Source: Clavaria fumosa
Lineage: Eukaryota; Basidiomycota; Agaricomycetes; Agaricales; Clavariaceae
Assembly (NCBI GenBank): GCA_951802425.1
Contig: OX637804.1
Coordinates: 1,550,001 to 1,614,000 of the forward strand
Length of the DNA stretch: 64,000 nucleotides
Direction of reading: 5' to 3'
Shown here: one piece after another, positions 11,547-23,493 of the stretch
Layout: each line of letters starts with the position of its first letter
Position numbering within the stretch: the first letter of the stretch is position 1
The notes under the pieces: model-generated
The model's input: the letters and a program-made list of their open reading frames with translations, nothing else
What the model was told of the DNA's origin: nothing
Databases searched by the model: none
Made by a program: the position numbers and the translations under genes

Positions 11547-12635
11547 ATGCGGGTCACCGTCCCAACAGCCGCCGCGTCTCTCACCCTCCTCCGCGCCGCG
11601 TCGTACGCGTCGTCTCCACCCCCGACGCTCGCCCCGACGCTCGCGCTCGTCCTCGCGCAGGCCCGTCGCCCACCCAGCTGCACGTACGCCAAAGCCAAAT
11701 CGCTTTCAAAATCGAAATCAAGACACCAACAGCACGTAGAGGACGAGGCCCCGCTCGTCCCACGCTCCGCGCAAGTCCTGCCAGACAACCCCGTTGCGGG
11801 GCGCGCCCACGCCGCTGCAGACGAGCAGATGCAAGCCGCCGTCACGCGCTTCCGCGCCGCGTGCGCCGCGCTCGAGGACCGCGCGAGTGGACGCGTCACA
11901 CCGCGCTTGCTCGACGCGGTACGTGTGCGTCCTAGCGCTGGCGCTAGTGCCGTTGGTGGTGGTGGTGCTGTTGGTAGTGGCGCTGTTGCTGAGGAACCCG
12001 ACGAGGGAGGGCACCCGCGCGCCCTCCCGCTCGAGCGCCTCGCGACAGTCGGCGTCAAGGATGGCTCGACGCTGTGGATCACCGTGTTTGACGAACGCGT
12101 GAGCGTCCCCCTTCCCTACTTTCACCTAAACTCTACTGAGGAATGGGAACCGGTGGCCGTGCTGGTCTAGTAGGATACGAAGCCCGTTGAGACCGCGCTG
12201 TACGAGGCGAAGCTCCCCGGCGTCGTCCCGCAGCGCGTGGACGCACGGACCGTCAAGGTCCCCATACCGAGGTCCGTCCGTCCATCCATCCAAGGTCCAA
12301 CCCAACCCGGCGAAATCCCCGCTACTGACGTTGCGCATCGCAGACCGACCGTCGAGCTCCGTGTCGAGCTCGCCAAGCTCGCGACGAAGCAGGCTGAGGG
12401 CGTGCGCGTGCAGCTGCGCGCCATCTCCTCGGGCGCGCTCCGGAAGGGTGGGTGGGCGAAGAACGTGCCAGTCGTGCATGCGGTTCGTATTTCGCCTTGC
12501 GTTGCCTGCCTCACCCGTGCTTATCTTGTGTCCCTCGTATCATTTTCGCAGTTCGTCGACTTGGTCCGGAAGTGGGTACGCGAAGTCGACGTTATCCTCC
12601 TCAATATGAAGAAGGCTGCGGGGCAGGCCAAGTAG
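11547..12635 (+). CDS. RRF1: Mitochondrial ribosome recycling factor
   Basis: Exons 11547-12098, 12174-12271, 12344-12482, 12552-12635; 290 aa. The RRF signature runs through all exons: an N-terminal helix ending in GRVTPRLLDAVRV, then LPLERLATVGV and LWITVFD, then a segment ending KVPIP, ELRVELAKLATK, and a C-terminal helix with FVDLVRKWVREVD. RRF releases ribosomes from mRNA after termination together with EF-G2; fungal copies act in mitochondria. The first about 60 residues are Arg/Ser/Ala-rich and low in acid, fitting a presequence. An alanine/glycine-rich insert (about residues 131-150) precedes the conserved LERLATV strand. The final exon joins in frame, and the gene is convergent with the SNF2 gene, 249 bp away. 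Confidence 0.85.
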
Positions 12636-12884
12636 GCAGTGGAATCGATTCCTCCACAGTACCTGTACCACTGTACTCCGCAGAGCGCATGTCCGCAACG
12701 CACAGACAGGTTTGGTTTGATGAGTGAAGTAAGGTTCGAAAATTGCAATAGCTAATAGATGACCAGTAACAGTTCTACTTATCTACTGACAATAACAATA
12801 ATGATATCAGAATGTGCAACGTCGTCTACGATGTATACTGTAGCAGAAAGAAATAATGTCCCAGTTGACAAGGATTCCATCAAA
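12636..12884. other. Convergent intergenic region
   Basis: 249 bp between the stop codons of the recycling-factor gene and the SNF2/RING gene. It is AT-richer than both neighbours. No gene is seen; terminators of both genes are expected here. Confidence 0.4.
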
Positions 12885-15800
12885 TCAAAAGCGACCACCC
12901 AAACCGAACACTGACACAGGTCAACCGATGTCGGTATTTGTTATTTAAGCTGACAAAAAAAAAGGGACTCACAATTCGCAAGCTCGTTGACAGTCAACCC
13001 TACACAAATGTAAAGTGTCAACATCGCAGCGAGACACAAGAGAAGGGAAAAACTTACGGCCCATCTTCTTGCCCTTACCTGTACATACACACTCGTCAGT
13101 ACAGCGAAAAAAACGCACCCAAGCAAACGTCGTCCGACGCACCTTCACCCAGGCTTCCATCCGCCAAGTTTTGCTACAAAGCAAAGAGAAAAACAAGTCA
13201 GGCCAGAACAACCAGCGCTGCGTGCGTGAATTGAAGTAGGGGCGGGACATACCTTGCGCTCCTGCAACTGTAAAATCCGGTCCTCTACCGTGTCCTCAAT
13301 CACCAGGCGCCGCACCACGACGTCCCGTTGCTGACCAAGCCGATGCACCCGGTCGAACGCCTGGTTCTCGATCGCGGGGCTCCATCCCAAGTCGAGCGAA
13401 ATGACACCTTTTTCGTTGTCCATTCAGTTCATCAGCGAAAGAAATAGAAGCGCTCTAGCAGGCAGCGGCGGCAGACTTACGGTTGGCACGCGTCAGATTC
13501 AGACCCACCCCTCCGCATTTCAGTGACATCAGCATCACCGTCGCCTTGTCCTTCGCCATGAAGACGCGCACAGCCTGGTCGCGTTTCTTCCGGTTCATGT
13601 CGCCTTGGTATCTGTGGGACGTGGGGCGTTCAGCAAGTGCCTCACCATTCTACACCTGCGGAAGGCTCACTTCACGTGCAGAACACCTTGCTCGGTGAGG
13701 TAGTCCGAGACAAGCGAGAGTGATTGCGTCCATTGAGAGATGATAAGGATCTGTGAGGACGCTGTTCAATGGACACTGTTCGAAGCTTCTAGAGACGGCC
13801 GCTTGCCTTCTCCTCAGGATACTCTGTGGCCCAACGATGAATAGATTCCATCATATGCTGTCACGGAATGTCCATCAGCTCAACACCGAAAAACCAAAAT
13901 GCAGTTATCGACATGAAAAAATAACGAGCAAACCTACCTTCATTTTTGTGGACGGCAAGAACTTGGGCAGCAGCTTGATTTGCTCCGGGGGGAGATTCAT
14001 TCTTGCTTTGCCATAGATAATATTCTCGTCCTCGGCCTCGTCTTCCGAGTCTAGCACAGCGCGACGACCATGCCTCTGCTTGAGTGCCTTGCGGAGATCC
14101 TTCTCCTCCTCGTCTTCATCGCTATGTACGATGAAGTCGCTCAGATCATCGTCCTCGTCAGACTCGGGGTCATAGGCGCGGCGGCCGCGGCGGCCCGCAC
14201 GTTTCTCCTTCGTACTATCCTTCGCCTTGGATTTGCCCTTGGCGTCTCCGGAGATGGTCGCGGCGTCGGGAAATTCGTCGTCGGAATCAACGTCATCTTT
14301 AGTAATGTCCTTCACAGGTGCCGCGCTCGCTTGGTCGAGTTCAGCCTCCGTCGGCTCGAAGGCGGACCGGCGGAACACCCTCTGTTCGCTTATGGGAGAG
14401 CGACAAACAGGACCTGCAAACAGATTAGCAAACAAGCAAAGTCATTCAGCACGCGCGCGCGGTTGATAGGACCAGCACTTACAGGGCCGTTCGTCGGCCT
14501 TGTACTGGACGGTGTCGTTGATATCCTCGGCATGCGGACTGTTGAGAACGTTGACTGGAGTCGAGGGTCAGCGATAGACAGACATGAATCCGTCGGTGCG
14601 CACTCACCTAGACATTCGCAACAGAAACAGTGGGTGCAGGGCGTCACGACGGCATCGGTGAAAATATCGAAGCAGATAGGACATTCATCGCCTTCGACGT
14701 CGGCGGTGCTGCCGGGAGCACCAGCAGACTGTGCGTCCTATTTAGACTGGGCGAAGAATCAAAGAAAGAAATTGTGGCCGAACCTCGGCCTCAGATGCGA
14801 TGACGCGTCGAGTCAATGCAGCCTCTTTGAATTGGTCCCGCATCTTGGCCACAAACTCTGGGGACACGAGTTCCCTTGCCCGAGTCAATTCGGCAAAGGC
14901 GTCGGTCGGAGACTGATGGAGTTCGTTGGCTGGGACGAAGTAGGCTCCCTCCTCTTGTATGAGGGATGCGTGCGAACAGATCTGCCGCAGGCGAAGCAGC
15001 ATCACAAGGACGTGGTGGTAATTCCTAGTCCAGCCGCGGGGTTGAGCAATGCGGCTGGAAGGAATAAGACGCAAACGTACTTGAGAACGGTGCCTGCGCG
15101 TCTGAATCGGTTGAATTTCTCCTGCGACCGTGTCTCCACCTAGGATAGGAGGATGAGGCGAGTAGGACGCGCAAGTTAGAGCTGACATGCCATATTGTAT
15201 ATCTCACGTTCTTCGGGGCTGAACGACAGCTTCAAGAGCTCGACGGATTTGTTTGGAAGTTGGATGAGCTGCAGATGGCACTCCTTAATACACGCCTTTC
15301 AAATGCACGTTTTGAGAAACGCACATTCTTTCCATTCAGCTGAGAATTTTTCATGCGGCGGAAATTACACGTCGCAAGAATGGCCTGGAGACGTCGGACA
15401 GCGAGCTGGGCTGCGAGGCGTAGCAGAGGATGATCACATCACAATTACTATTCGTCACTCACGGTTGCTCCGCTCAATCTTCGAAATGTGCTGGTGGAAC
15501 TCCTGCCAGTCATACCAAGGACGAATTTTGAGATACCTCAATAGCGAATAGGTATCGCTGAGGGCGTTGATGATGGGGGTGCTAGAAAGATCCTGGTAGT
15601 CAGCTCGAAGTCTGGAAGGCCGAATTGCATCGAGACTCACCCAGTTAGACACCATCTATAAGTAGATTTCAACTCCGTCACGGCACGGGAGCATCCTAAA
15701 AGAGAATAATGAGTGGCATTCAAACCGTGAGGGAGCGGAACATACTCGTCTTCCGGTTACGAATGTTCTGAGATTCGTCAAGAACAATCCTGTACCACTG

Positions 15801-18402
15801 GAGGCGCGATTCAATGCATGCTCCTGAGCAAAAGGACATATACCACTCACATCGACTTCGAACAGCAGCCCATCTATGCATGATGAGGTAAAAACCGGAC
15901 CACACATGAGCGCTATCAAAAAGAACTCACGGGCTTTCTGCTTCTTTCCCCTCGCTTTCATATCGTCCTCTGAATCAGAGACAGTGAATTGGTCCGACTT
16001 CTTTCTTCGTCGCACTTTCGCCTTCTCTTCTGCTTCGAGGTCCGGCCATTCCAGTGCCATCGTCTATGCCAAGTATCAGGGATCTGCGCCGCGATACATG
16101 TCTGAGGTAGCAAACCTGGTACGTGGTAAGAATAACGTCATATTTCAAGATATCGTTCTTCTTCTTCAGTTTGCTTGTACCTTCGGCCTCGTCAGTCAAG
16201 TTACCGAGTGAAGTCGGGTGAGACCGTGCTCACCATGATAAATATGACACTTGAAGCCATTATTGGTCTTGAGCTCAATCTCGAGCTTCCACTGGTCAAG
16301 CAAAGCCATTGGAGCCAAAATCAAATTGGTCTTGCACATTGGATTGTCAGAGACGTTCGTGACCATAAGCGCAATCCTGCGTCTCGTGTGTCAGGAACTG
16401 GCCAGCAACGTAGAAAACCAGAGCCTCACATCTGGACAGTCTGAGTGCAAGGGCAAGCATGATCAGCCAGGCCACACAAGCAAACAACAAGAGCCATACC
16501 TTGCCAAGGCCCATCTCATCGCTCAGGCAACCGCCGTTGAAGGCCTTGTTCTGCTCCTTGTCCAACATCCAAGCGACGCCAATTGTTTGGTGCGGCATGA
16601 GCGCCACTTCCATACCTGGGAGCAACTGGCGCTGTGCCGTGAGTCCTAATTTCTTCAAGGCCTCATCGATGCTCGCATTGCCGTCGAATTGCGAAGCATT
16701 GCCGGCGATGATAAGAAATTTGTTGATACTAGACGCCACAGGCGCAAGTTCATCTCTCGCATAGATCATGATCATGTGAAGAAGGCACGTACTCGTCGGG
16801 TCGGGCTTGTGGCCCAACGAAAGTGTCACGGCCACGTCCATAAAAGTTGCCTTGGTCGTCATATACGTGGTCTCTGTTCGTGACCATGGTTGACGGCAAC
16901 ATATGTGGTGGCGGAGGGATATTCGGAAGTAGATCAAACGACAAGTCGTCTAGCGGAGCGCCCATGCCAATACCAGGCGTACAAGCCTCATCAGCTGAGA
17001 ATGATGCAGCGCGAAAATCGTAGAAGGGATCGTCCTTGAACAAACCATCATGCGAGCTTGAAGAATCGTCGTTAACACTTTTGGAAGGCCCAGCGAAGGA
17101 CTCGATGTCGCCATCATATTCGATGGGTCTATGCTGAGCGGCGCTCACGCCCCGCGTCGAGGTCGCGGGTTTGACCTTCTGCGGCGACCAATCGAACGCG
17201 AGCCTGAAATTCTTGTCGTTGCGGTTGCGATTGAGGGGCGAGGGGGCGGGAACGACGCTACCCTCCTCCTCCTTTTCAAGCCTCGAGATTTCCCTGGCAC
17301 ACATTTCTATATTCAGCGTGTTTGTTTTGGTGGGAGTTGCCTGCCGACACAGCCGTTGCAGCAAGTTGCGATACGAGTTGAGCTTGAGCGTAACATCCTC
17401 CTCCGCATATCCAGTGGGCTGCGAAGGCACGCGATTCATATCGGCCGCTGTTAGAGGCGTTTTCGGTGCCTCCAGTTTTGGCTTCTTCGTGGTGGCCAGA
17501 GGAGCAGGGAACATATTCGGGGCAAGCTCTTCTTCCTCCGTAAAGGGAGGGCCGAGGAAAGGGCGCTTTCTTGTGGGAATAGTATCACTTGGCTCGCGCT
17601 TGACCTGACGCTGGACGTCTACGGACCCATGCGAGACCGACCCATGCGAGACGGACGACGCAAAACTCGCGTCGAGCTCACCGAGGAGATCGCGTTCCCT
17701 AACGGTAGCTGGTGCGGAGTCCTGCACGCAGCAAAGTCAGGGTAAAAACAGAATTTAGAGCAAACTGTGGACGGATACCATGCCGCTTTGACTGCTGGTA
17801 ACATCATGCTGTGCCATTTCGGATTTGACACGGGCATGGCGTGCTCGCGCATGTGTCGGATGATTCGCGATATGGGACTGTGCGGACCGTGAACAGGACG
17901 AAGAGAATAGGAGGTAAAACCAAGCTGTACCCTATAAACGTTGAACGACCCAAAGCCTAACGCCTTGCCACCGTCCCTCAGGGAGGGGTTTGGACCAAGT
18001 AAGCATTCAAACAGGCCGCACTGGTTTTCCAGACATGTCACAATGCCGTCTGACAAAAACATCAATGAATGGCAATGCGGAAGAAGTCGACACCGCCACT
18101 CACATCCCCTGTTCGGTGTCAAAGTCACCCGGAACTGCAGGGTTGAAGATAGGAAAGGAATGTCTAAAAACACTAGGGAGCATGTTTTCTTACTTTTGAG
18201 TCATATGGGTAGAGTAAGAGGTGCCACTTGAGCTCGTTCAGATAAGCGCTCGGCACGGGCATATCCTGCATCCTTTGTTAGGAGGGACTATACGAAGAGA
18301 CGAGTGAGGTATTACCAGTTGAGAAAACGCAGGGAGCAATTGAGACCTTGCCAATCGTATGATTTTTTCAGAGGCCACTTTTAAATCTTCGGTGCTCGCC
18401 AT
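12885..18402 (-). CDS. SNF2-family DNA translocase with RING finger (Uls1/Rad5-Rad16 type)
   Basis: Thirty phase-consistent exons, 1276 aa. Exons: 18402-18316, 18265-18194, 18134-18104, 18049-17931, 17877-17779, 17721-16793, 16728-16500, 16440-16430, 16376-16234, 16180-16116, 16063-15931, 15873-15851, 15797-15746, 15695-15641, 15581-15463, 15410-15325, 15268-15191, 15139-15081, 15024-14784, 14737-14608, 14554-14483, 14413-13938, 13857-13807, 13750-13671, 13611-13481, 13407-13253, 13173-13143, 13078-13058, 12999-12973, 12910-12885. Motif I is DEMGLGKT (Lys522); motif II is DESQ (654-657). A C3HC4 RING begins at CPIC (896) and ends at CPVC, interrupting the helicase as in Rad5, Rad16 and Uls1. 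An acidic, Lys-rich linker follows. The C-terminal lobe has GGVGLNLT and QAFDRVHRLGQ. Family members couple ATP-driven remodelling to ubiquitin or SUMO ligase activity in repair or chromatin. Two introns need GC donors. Confidence 0.85.
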
Positions 18403-18595
18403 GGTGCTGTAACGCGTCAAAGGTGGGTTGTGCCACTGCAACGCGCATTTTTTATTGCAGTTTTGTTTGTCGTTGTAGTCGTGGCCGAGATTCACGTGAT
18501 ACGCGCATCAAAGCGGGCCGACGCGGCGGAGGAGGCGCAGAGGCGCAGAGACGCCCGAGCTCGTCGCAGCGTTTACAGGGCTGGCATACAAATCC
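18403..18595. promoter_or_regulatory. Promoter region of the SNF2/RING gene
   Basis: 193 bp between the SNF2 start codon and the stop codon of the tandemly oriented RRG7-like gene. It must hold the SNF2 core promoter; no TATA box is evident. Confidence 0.35.
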
Positions 18596-19318
18596 CTAGC
18601 CCTCATCGCTCACCACTCTCTTTCCTTCCCACCACAGCCTTGGCCTCCCAATGCATTCCCCATCCTGGCTAATCCTGCGCTCCCATCGAAGTTCACCCTT
18701 TCCTCGCAAAACGCCATTCCCTCCACCGAGCGCGGAATTCCAGAAGGCTCCGCCGAACGAGTTTGCAAAGTCATCGCCGTCACTCGCTTGACGATTTTCC
18801 GCAGGGACCGCAAGTTCAGATAGATGGGGAATGTGCAGCAAGAAGAACGGCACAGGAGATGAGTATGCGCGTAGCAGTGCAGATGCAGTGAACGCCGATT
18901 CAGATATCAGGAGGGCCACGACCGGATGAGACTGAGAGTGTTTGGAAGGCTGGTGATACCTGTACACGACGCCCTCCGTCTCTCTGACGTACTTGGGTCC
19001 TAGCTTTCGCTTCTCGGCTTTACATTGTCCAATAACTCTTAACCTCCTCCAGCTCTTGTCGTCTCCATATTCCTCGCCCTGGCCTGTGCTTGACGGTATC
19101 CACCACCACCCCAGGAGGTCTACGCCACCGTCATCCTTCCCACCAACTCTTGTCAAGTCCATACGCAAGAACGTGCGGAGGATGCGAATAGATCGCTCCT
19201 CAAATGCGGTGCCACGGCGAACGTGTGATTCTGAACCGCGTGGAGCTAACTGCGAAAGGTTCCTTGGAAGAGTATAGAACGTTCTTCTCCGCAGAACGCG
19301 GGAGAGGAAGGTACACAT
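18596..19318 (-). CDS. RRG7: Rrg7-like mitochondrial protein (restriction-endonuclease-like fold)
   Basis: Single exon, 240 aa from the chosen ATG at 19318. That start gives a short basic presequence (MCTFLSRVLRRRTFYTLPRN) typical of mitochondrial import. The frame is open further upstream, but that part is not conserved-looking. Family motifs are GTAFEERSIRILR, RVGGKDDGGVDLLGWW and VIGQCKAEKRKLGPKY. These match the PD-(D/E)xK-like core (Asp in GGVDL; Gln-x-Lys in QCKAE) of the Rrg7/DUF2034 family, required for respiratory growth in yeast. The C-terminal 60 residues are variable. The biochemical activity of the family is not established. Confidence 0.75.
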   Translation of the reverse strand: MCTFLSRVLRRRTFYTLPRNLSQLAPRGSESHVRRGTAFEERSIRILRTFLRMDLTRVGGKDDGGVDLLGWWWIPSSTGQGEEYGDDKSWRRLRVIGQCKAEKRKLGPKYVRETEGVVYRYHQPSKHSQSHPVVALLISESAFTASALLRAYSSPVPFFLLHIPHLSELAVPAENRQASDGDDFANSFGGAFWNSALGGGNGVLRGKGELRWERRISQDGECIGRPRLWWEGKRVVSDEG

Positions 19319-20085
19319 TAAATCGGGGGCGGGCGCTTGATATCCAGAATGGTGCGAATAAGGACGTGAGGCTTGGTATCCGGAATAGACGAGAAGAGTC
19401 ATGTGACTGACGAAGATCTCCCCAACTCGAGTCTGTCGTGACATTCTTGGAATGCAACAGACTGCTTTCTTTCTGTGAAGTGTTTTCAGCCAGGTAGTCA
19501 TCTCAGCGTGCGGTGGCTCGGCGTCAATCCTACCTCCAAAAAACTCTCCTATCACAGCCTCCAGCATTGCAGTTTACTCCAACCACGCCGTCTTGGGCTT
19601 GCCGCTTTACCTCGTGTTGGGGATATCTGGCGCTTCCCCACCACGAGTCATTCGAACGCACCAGAAATTGTCTGCGGCGCGGCGATTTGCGATTCACATG
19701 ACCGTACACGCGTCCACTTACCACAGCCAATCCGGGCGTATCTCACCGCTGAGCTCCACTGCAAGTCGCTCAACATCAACCCCGAGCATCTCTGTTGCTG
19801 TACCATGCATCTTTGACGTAGTGAGGAGAGTGAAGGACTCCTTTCACTCGGCTCCCATAAAGGCGCCGTACATGCAGCACTGCCAAGTATCCAATGATGA
19901 TGATGTGTGCTGGAAAACCTCAAAAGTACGCTTCGGTGGTGCGGGTGGAGTAAAAGCATTATATATACCAAGCCCGGACCTGACGATAGTGAAAGGGATC
20001 AATGACGACAACGCCCTAGTTGCCCCCCTCGACCTCTCTCACCCCACACTAACACTAACACAAGTCTTCATTTCCAAATACGACG
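19319..20085. other. Divergent intergenic region between RRG7 and the DUF6699 gene
   Basis: 767 bp. Open frames on both strands show no recognisable domain. A minus-strand reading near 19570-19830 contains a short protein-like stretch (LGVDVERLAVELSGEIRPDW) but could not be spliced into a sensible gene. A TATA box at 19969-19977 serves the + strand gene. Confidence 0.4.
19969..19977 (+). promoter_or_regulatory. TATA box upstream of the DUF6699 gene
   Basis: TTATATATAC lies about 110 bp upstream of the DUF6699 start codon, a plausible distance for a TATA element plus a short leader. Confidence 0.5.
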
Positions 20086-21239
20086 ATGTCCCCCGCCTTC
20101 CCCTTACTGTTTCCTCGGTACCCTGACAGCAATATCCCCAATCATTCTGGTGTGGACCGTGCTGCTCGATTCCATCCCCAGCCATCATTCGTTTCTTCCG
20201 AACCGCGCGGCCGGCGGGGGTATCTGCCACCCGGCATCGCTACCTCTACCGCCAGCGCACCATCCAGGCCCGCTAAGCGTGATACGAAGTACCCAGGTAT
20301 TCCCTCCCAGAAATTATCGATCCATCGCATCTCACGCAACCTCTTTTCTCCCCCCTCGTAGCATCCGCTTTCGCCCGGTCGTCCTCGTTGAGCCCTGGAT
20401 GGCGTTCATCGCGGCACTCGAAACCCCATCTTCACGTTACATTTGCGTCCCCGCCCGCTAGCCCGATCTCACCCTCAACGTCGCCTCTGCAGGATCCTCC
20501 CTCACTACACCATCACGATCATCACGATCATCATCAACATCACCAACCATACAACCAACACCCCATTCCTCCCTCGCCTACGCACCACCCGCTCCCACAG
20601 CAGCAGCAGCAGCAACCCCAGCCACAGCCACAGCCTCACCTCCATCCTCCATTCCCACGCAGGCACCCGCAGCACCCGCCGCAGACCTTCCATTCCCTCC
20701 TCACCTATACACCCTCACACCCATTCCCCGTCGCCTACGACGTCATCTTCCCACCCTCCGCCGCGCTCCTGGCGCAGCACAGCCGCCGCACACTCGCCGC
20801 GCCCGCCACCGCGCCGCCATGCCACACCCTCACACTGCACAACGACTGGCTCCCCTGGCCGATCGTCGTCCGCCCATCGCCGCCGCCCCCACCTTCCCCT
20901 TACACTTTATCCGCTGCTTCCTCTTCTTCGCCCGTCATCACGGTTTATGACGTCCTCGCCGCGCTGCACGTCGAGCTGCAGCACTCCTTGTCTCGCGCCG
21001 AATGGGCCGCCCTCGACCGGCACCAGCAGCACCGCGTCGCCCGTGCTTTTCAGGAGCGTTGTCGACGCCGCCCCCTCCGTCACGGTGCGGATCCTGTTCA
21101 CGCTCACGACCACCCGATGGGTGACGGGGTGCGCCGCATCGACTGGCTCGTGGGACGCACCCTCTTTGTCGGCCTCGAGGCGGACGGCAGGCACGTCAAT
21201 GCCATCTTTGAGAAACCGTTGAAGTCTTCACGACGATGA
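20086..21239 (+). CDS. DUF6699-domain protein with His/Gln/Pro-rich N-terminal region
   Basis: Two exons, 20086-20296 and 20362-21239, phase consistent, 362 aa. Residues about 120-180 are very rich in His, Gln and Pro (runs of HH and six Gln). Residues about 182-355 match the DUF6699 family common in Agaricomycetes: LLTYTP, a LHNDWLPWPIVVRPS segment, ITVYDVLAALHVELQ, EWAALDRHQQHRVARAF and a final VRRIDWLVGRTLFVGLE. The function of the family is unknown. The intron is supported by GT...TAG borders and by frame continuity; without it the upstream frame stops. The gene is convergent with the desaturase gene. Confidence 0.75.
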
Positions 21240-21494
21240 AGAGACGATCCGACCCATTTCCGTTGCACAGAAAAGGATTCCATATCGTCACGCCTCATCC
21301 TGCACTCGTTGTAGTCTAAGACCGTTCTGGTAAAACAGATCCATAACACATCTCGGTCAGAGATCCAGACTGCTTTTTGAATAATCTACATCTACTGCGG
21401 CTATGTTTCGTACAAGAGGAAGGTGTTTGCAAGCGTATCTTCAATAAGAAAAGAAAAAACAAGGACAGAAAAAGGCCAGAGCAGCCGCCTATTC
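21240..21494. other. Convergent intergenic region
   Basis: 255 bp between the stop codons of the DUF6699 and desaturase genes. It holds A-rich tracts around 21440-21480 that could serve as 3' processing signals. No gene is seen. Confidence 0.35.
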
Positions 21495-23188
21495 TCAAAA
21501 GAACATTTTGCTAGACAGAGGGACATTCATGTCTCCCTCCCCGTCGCTCCAGGCGGTGCTGCTTGCGTTCGGGCTACCAAGTTCGTTGTACCTCGCGATC
21601 CTCAGCTTCTGACTAGGGGGTATGGCCTTGTCATCCATCCCTGGCGCCATTCCGCCATACAAGACACCAACTCGCTTCATCGCCAATAACTGCCACATGA
21701 CATCAGGTTTGATTAGTCCCCACGAAGCACAGAAAGGGGAAGGAGAACGCACGTTATGCGCAGCATTTGAGTGGTCATAGACGCCGCCGAAAAATGCCGT
21801 AGTCGCGTCTTTTCCAATGTGTTTCACAAGCAAGTGCCGGCCTCCCGGGTGCTCGTCGAGGAAGGTCGACACATCGTGAATGAAGCCGGATACGAGGATG
21901 AGTGGGCGTGTAGAGCTCTGCTCCTGGACTGTGGGGAAAGGGTGAGTGGATTGGGCAAGAGACCCGAGAGGCGAGATCTTACACGACTCCCAAGAAATCA
22001 CAGGCAAATCACTGTTGTCCTGCGGCCACACAAGGCCTTCCTGAGTCTGCCTCAACCGTTTGAGTTGCATTGTCAATTGCCCTTTCTTGACTTCATTATC
22101 CGGGAAAACCTGTTCATGACCCTTCAATTACTCTTTCTCACTTCAGTTACGAAATTACTCACCTTCAAATGACTCGCCAACCTAAGAGTTTGGCACAACC
22201 GAATGAACCACTTGGTGGGGTCGTATTGGTACCACTTGATGGCATTGCGGTAATCCATAGGGAATTGGTGATGAAAGTTGTGATAGCCTTCCCCAATGGT
22301 GACAAGCGCGGTGAATACGTGGTCGCGTGGAGTGTGTTTGTCATCGAAGGGAGTCTCGCCCAGCCAGTGCGCGAGCGAGTTGACGCAAAAGGTCGACTAG
22401 CTCCCCAAAGTCAGCGCATACACGGACCACAACAGTCAAGTACGAACGTGATGGACGAAGCACAGCCTTAGCACGCCTGCATACACATATCCGCCGCGGG
22501 CGTCACCCCATCCCAACCATGCAACGAGCGTCGGGAAACCGAATCCCATAAAGACAATGAGCCAGAGGTACCATTTATGCTGCCAGCGAACGACCTGGTT
22601 CTTGTTCAGGTCCGAAATGTCAGCGACGCCGGGCTTGCGGCGTGGCTTGACGATCATCCAGCCGACATGGGACCAAAAGAGACCTTTATTCGCATTGTAC
22701 GGATCGAGCTCGGTGTCAGTGTAGCGGTGGTGAGCGCGGTGGCCACGGGACCACCACTTGATGGAGCCTTCGACTGCGCCGGCGCCTGCAATGGCGAGGG
22801 CGTACTGAAGAAAAAGAGTGGCATTATACGACCGATGGGCCCAGAGCCGATGATACCCTGCTGTGATGCCTATAAACGACCGGTCTTCAGTTGATCGAGA
22901 AACGCTTTGAAGACGCGAGAACATACCCAAACCAGTGATATAGTAATACACGACAGAAAAGAGTGCGGTCTCCCATCGCAATTTGGTATACCAGGCGCCA
23001 ACGATTCCGATTAGCGGCGTAAGCGTGAGGATGGCGACATTGATCCAATTAAATTCCGAAGGCCAATTTTTCCACGAGAAGGGCGGGAGAGCCTTCTGTG
23101 TTCTGATGGTATAAGATACATAGTTGTCGGGGATGTCGATATCCTCTGGTACGTCGTGGACGCCATCAGTGACGTGTGCAGCAGCCAT
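21495..23188 (-). CDS. OLE1: Delta-9 fatty acid (stearoyl-CoA) desaturase with C-terminal cytochrome b5
   Basis: Exons 23188-22927, 22869-22448, 22396-22163, 22109-21983, 21928-21753, 21689-21495; 471 aa. Three histidine boxes are in place: HRLWAH (94-99), HRAHH (131-135) and HNFHH (267-271). Hydrophobic spans around 47-67, 72-88 and 190-215 fit the four-helix ER membrane topology. The C-terminal cytochrome b5 domain has axial His375 (HPGG) and His401 (DHSNA), fused as in yeast Ole1. The enzyme introduces the 9,10 double bond into palmitoyl- and stearoyl-CoA using electrons from the fused b5. All phases agree and no disabling change is seen. The start Met precedes AAAHVTDG; an upstream extension in the same frame lacks family similarity. 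Confidence 0.93.
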
Positions 23189-23493
23189 CGTGGTTTGTTG
23201 CCAGCGAGGATGAGTCCACGAGTGTCTATGGGGAAAGAGTGGGAGAAGAGGAGAAACGAGAGAAAAAGCGGGTAATCGCCATTCCACGTTTTTATCAAGT
23301 AAGGGAAAAGCTGAATGTTTTGGGGTAACACGAAACCATTTCCGTCAAATTAAGCGATTAACATTCCGCACCATCTATTCACCTCAGACAATTCAAGACA
23401 TCTACTGCAACGCAACCTGAAAAACTTTTGGTGATGGTATAAGTCTCGTCGAGACACATTGAAGGAATGCATCGAACGGCGAGCCAGCAAAAT
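23189..23493. promoter_or_regulatory. Upstream region of the desaturase gene
   Basis: About 300 bp of ordinary CpG content between the desaturase start and a duplicated NLR fragment. No clear TATA element. Confidence 0.35.

Noticed and set aside
14070..15143. 357-codon plus-strand open frame
   Set aside because: It lies antisense to many conserved exons of the SNF2/RING gene (RING and helicase motifs); it is a shadow of that gene.
15140..15190. SNF2 intron 15190-15140 using a GT donor a few bases downstream
   Set aside because: The available GT shifts the frame and destroys the VETRSQEKFNRF segment; a GC donor keeps it.
16756..16792. 37-nt intron option in the SNF2 gene
   Set aside because: Shorter than typical fungal introns; an acceptor at 16729 gives a 64-nt intron and a better family match (DINKFLIIAGNA).
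19319..19567. 83-residue N-terminal extension of the RRG7-like protein
   Set aside because: The extension lacks conservation-like features, whereas the internal Met begins a good mitochondrial presequence.
19593..20126. 177-codon plus-strand ORF upstream of the DUF6699 gene
   Set aside because: No domain, and it runs through the TATA box and leader of the DUF6699 gene.
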